A stretch of DNA of 30,860 nt from Reticulitermes lucifugus (taxonomy: Eukaryota > Arthropoda > Insecta > Blattodea > Rhinotermitidae), in the NCBI GenBank assembly GCA_026260175.1, contig JAKCWW010006915.1, positions 1-30,860 of the forward strand, written 5' to 3'. This document shows, piece by piece, positions 29,985 to 30,860 of the stretch. The notes beneath the pieces are model-generated. The model ran no database searches, had not been told where the DNA came from, and saw nothing but the letters and a program-made list of their open reading frames with translations. The stretch's first letter is position 1, and each line of letters starts with the position of its first letter. The position numbers and the translations under genes are program-made.

Positions 29985-30860
29985 TAACTAACTCCATGGA
30001 GCAGAGTCCTTCTTGAGAAGCTAAAAGATCCTCAGCTAGCCAAGAAATTCCCCGCATTTTATGGAACCCGAACGTTCATTACCACATTCACAACAGCCCG
30101 CCACCTGTTCCTATCCCGAGCCATATCAATCCAGTCCATGCCCCCCATACAACGTCTTGTAGATCCATTTTAATATTATCCTCCCATCTACGCCTCTTCC
30201 AAGTGATCTCCTTCCCTCAGGTCTCCCCACCAAAATACTCTATGCACCTCTCCCCTTCCCCATACGTGCTACATGCCCCGCCCACCTCGTTCTTCTTGAT
30301 TTGACCACCCGAATAGTGTTTGGTGATGAGTACACATCATTAAGTTCCTCGTTATGTAGTCTTCTCCACTCCCCTATTACCTCGTCCCTCTTAGGCCCAA
30401 ATATCCTCCTCAGCACCCTATTCTCGAACACAATCAGCCTATGTTCCTCCCTCAGTTGAGAGACCATGTTTCACACCCATACAAAACAACAAGCAAAATT
30501 ATAGTTCTGTAAATCTTAATCTTTATATTTTTGGATAGCAAATTGGAAGACAGAAGATCCTGCACCGAATGATAAGAAGCATTCCCCTATTTCAATCTGC
30601 TCTTAATTTCTTCCTGAATGGAATTTCGATCTTTTAGGGTTGTTCCCAAATATTTGAACTGTTCTACCCTTTCAAAGGATTTATTATCTAACTTTATGTT
30701 GTGATTTTGTCCTGCATTCTGATCTCGATACATGATCATGTAATTAGTTTTCATAGCATTTACTTCTAGACCAATCTCCTTACTAACACCTGCTATGGCT
30801 TCTGTGTTTTTCTTTATAGCTTGTATGCTTCCGCCCAATATATTAACATCATCAGCATAA
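29985..30860 (-). mobile_element. RTE-type non-LTR retrotransposon, 3' end, continuing past the window edge
   Basis: Three reverse transcriptase C-terminal segments appear on the minus strand in order. 30838-30587 has GGSIQAIKKNTEAIAG, GLEVNAMKTNYMIM and FKYLGTTLKDRNSIQEEIKS, the region after the RT palm. 30467-30240 has [32 protein letters not shown] and [16 protein letters not shown]. About 30142-30059 has MDWIDMARDRNRWRAVVNVV and then MNVRVP with stop TAA at 30061-30059. Frames shift between segments (near 30580-30480 and 30240-30140), so the copy is dead. The 3' UTR after the stop ends in GTTAGTTA-like repeats near 29985. Confidence 0.88.

Larger units (their letters stand above)
4886..30860 (-). 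other. Upstream SerT intron, possibly reaching 5' flank (at least about 26 kb)
   Basis: An acceptor at 4886-4887 marks the 3' end of an intron whose donor is not seen. I looked for the TM1-TM2 exon (signatures VDLGNVWRFPY and FYMELALGQF) among the minus-strand ORFs and in the raw bases and found none up to 30860. The stretch holds the mobile elements and palindromes listed separately. Sub-stretches where I see no element or gene are about 5430-6440, 7440-8370, 10570-12030, 14930-16070, 16165-17540, 18270-21570, 22010-26860, 28600-29120 and 29810-29980. Their many ORFs of 60-117 codons have no recognised motif. The exon could be missed if very short or inside the gap, so the intron length is a minimum inferred from absence. 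Confidence 0.65.

Noticed and set aside
1..30860. CRISPR arrays, operons, bacterial promoters or ribosome binding sites
   Set aside because: The window is eukaryotic with spliced exons and SINEs. No regularly spaced direct repeats or bacterial gene organisation is present.

Overview
The window is eukaryotic, intron-rich and dominated by decayed mobile elements. It fits a polyneopteran insect, most likely a cockroach or termite (Blattodea). The gene content points to insects: two exons on the minus strand encode adjacent parts of a serotonin transporter closely resembling insect SerT. The RTE-type non-LTR retrotransposon 3' ends and several tRNA-derived SINEs look like families I recall as abundant in Periplaneta americana. 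The order is an inference, because no search could be run.

Layout. SerT exons lie at 4678-4885 (TM3 and extracellular loop 2) and 666-804 (end of loop 2, TM4, intracellular loop). They are joined by a phase-2 intron with clean GT/AG ends, and the gene is read right to left. The 3' part of the gene lies left of base 1. Everything right of 4885 reads as one very long intron (at least about 26 kb), or as intron plus 5' flank, since no TM1-TM2 exon is visible. No other convincing gene is present.

The intronic DNA holds: an inverted pair at 101-265; tRNA-derived SINEs (about 303-505, 4490-4590, 8372-8430, 12038-12190, 13495-13705, 16076-16160, 17545-17815, 26862-26990, 27190-27345, 27600-27745, 29120-29330, 29548-29810); RTE 3' remnants (6848-7165, 7213-7430, 29985-30860); a pogo/Tigger-like MITE (10329-10567); a Tc1/mariner-type transposase remnant between matching terminal inverted repeats (28000-28594); and several microsatellites. 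A 401-base assembly gap lies at 14206-14606.

The most unusual structure is a set of large imperfect palindromes (about 3697-4000, 8515-8795, and one interrupted by the assembly gap at 14146-14804). Their arms carry outward-pointing motifs with the hammerhead-ribozyme core layout (CTGATGA, stem, GAAAC, short stem III, UA cleavage position). Single related motifs occur at 10128-10170 and 21969-22005. The best copy (14709-14751) can also form a 4-bp stem I. This suggests a non-autonomous, ribozyme-bearing retroelement family, possibly related to Penelope-like elements or retrozymes. The transposon identities rest on motif recognition alone.
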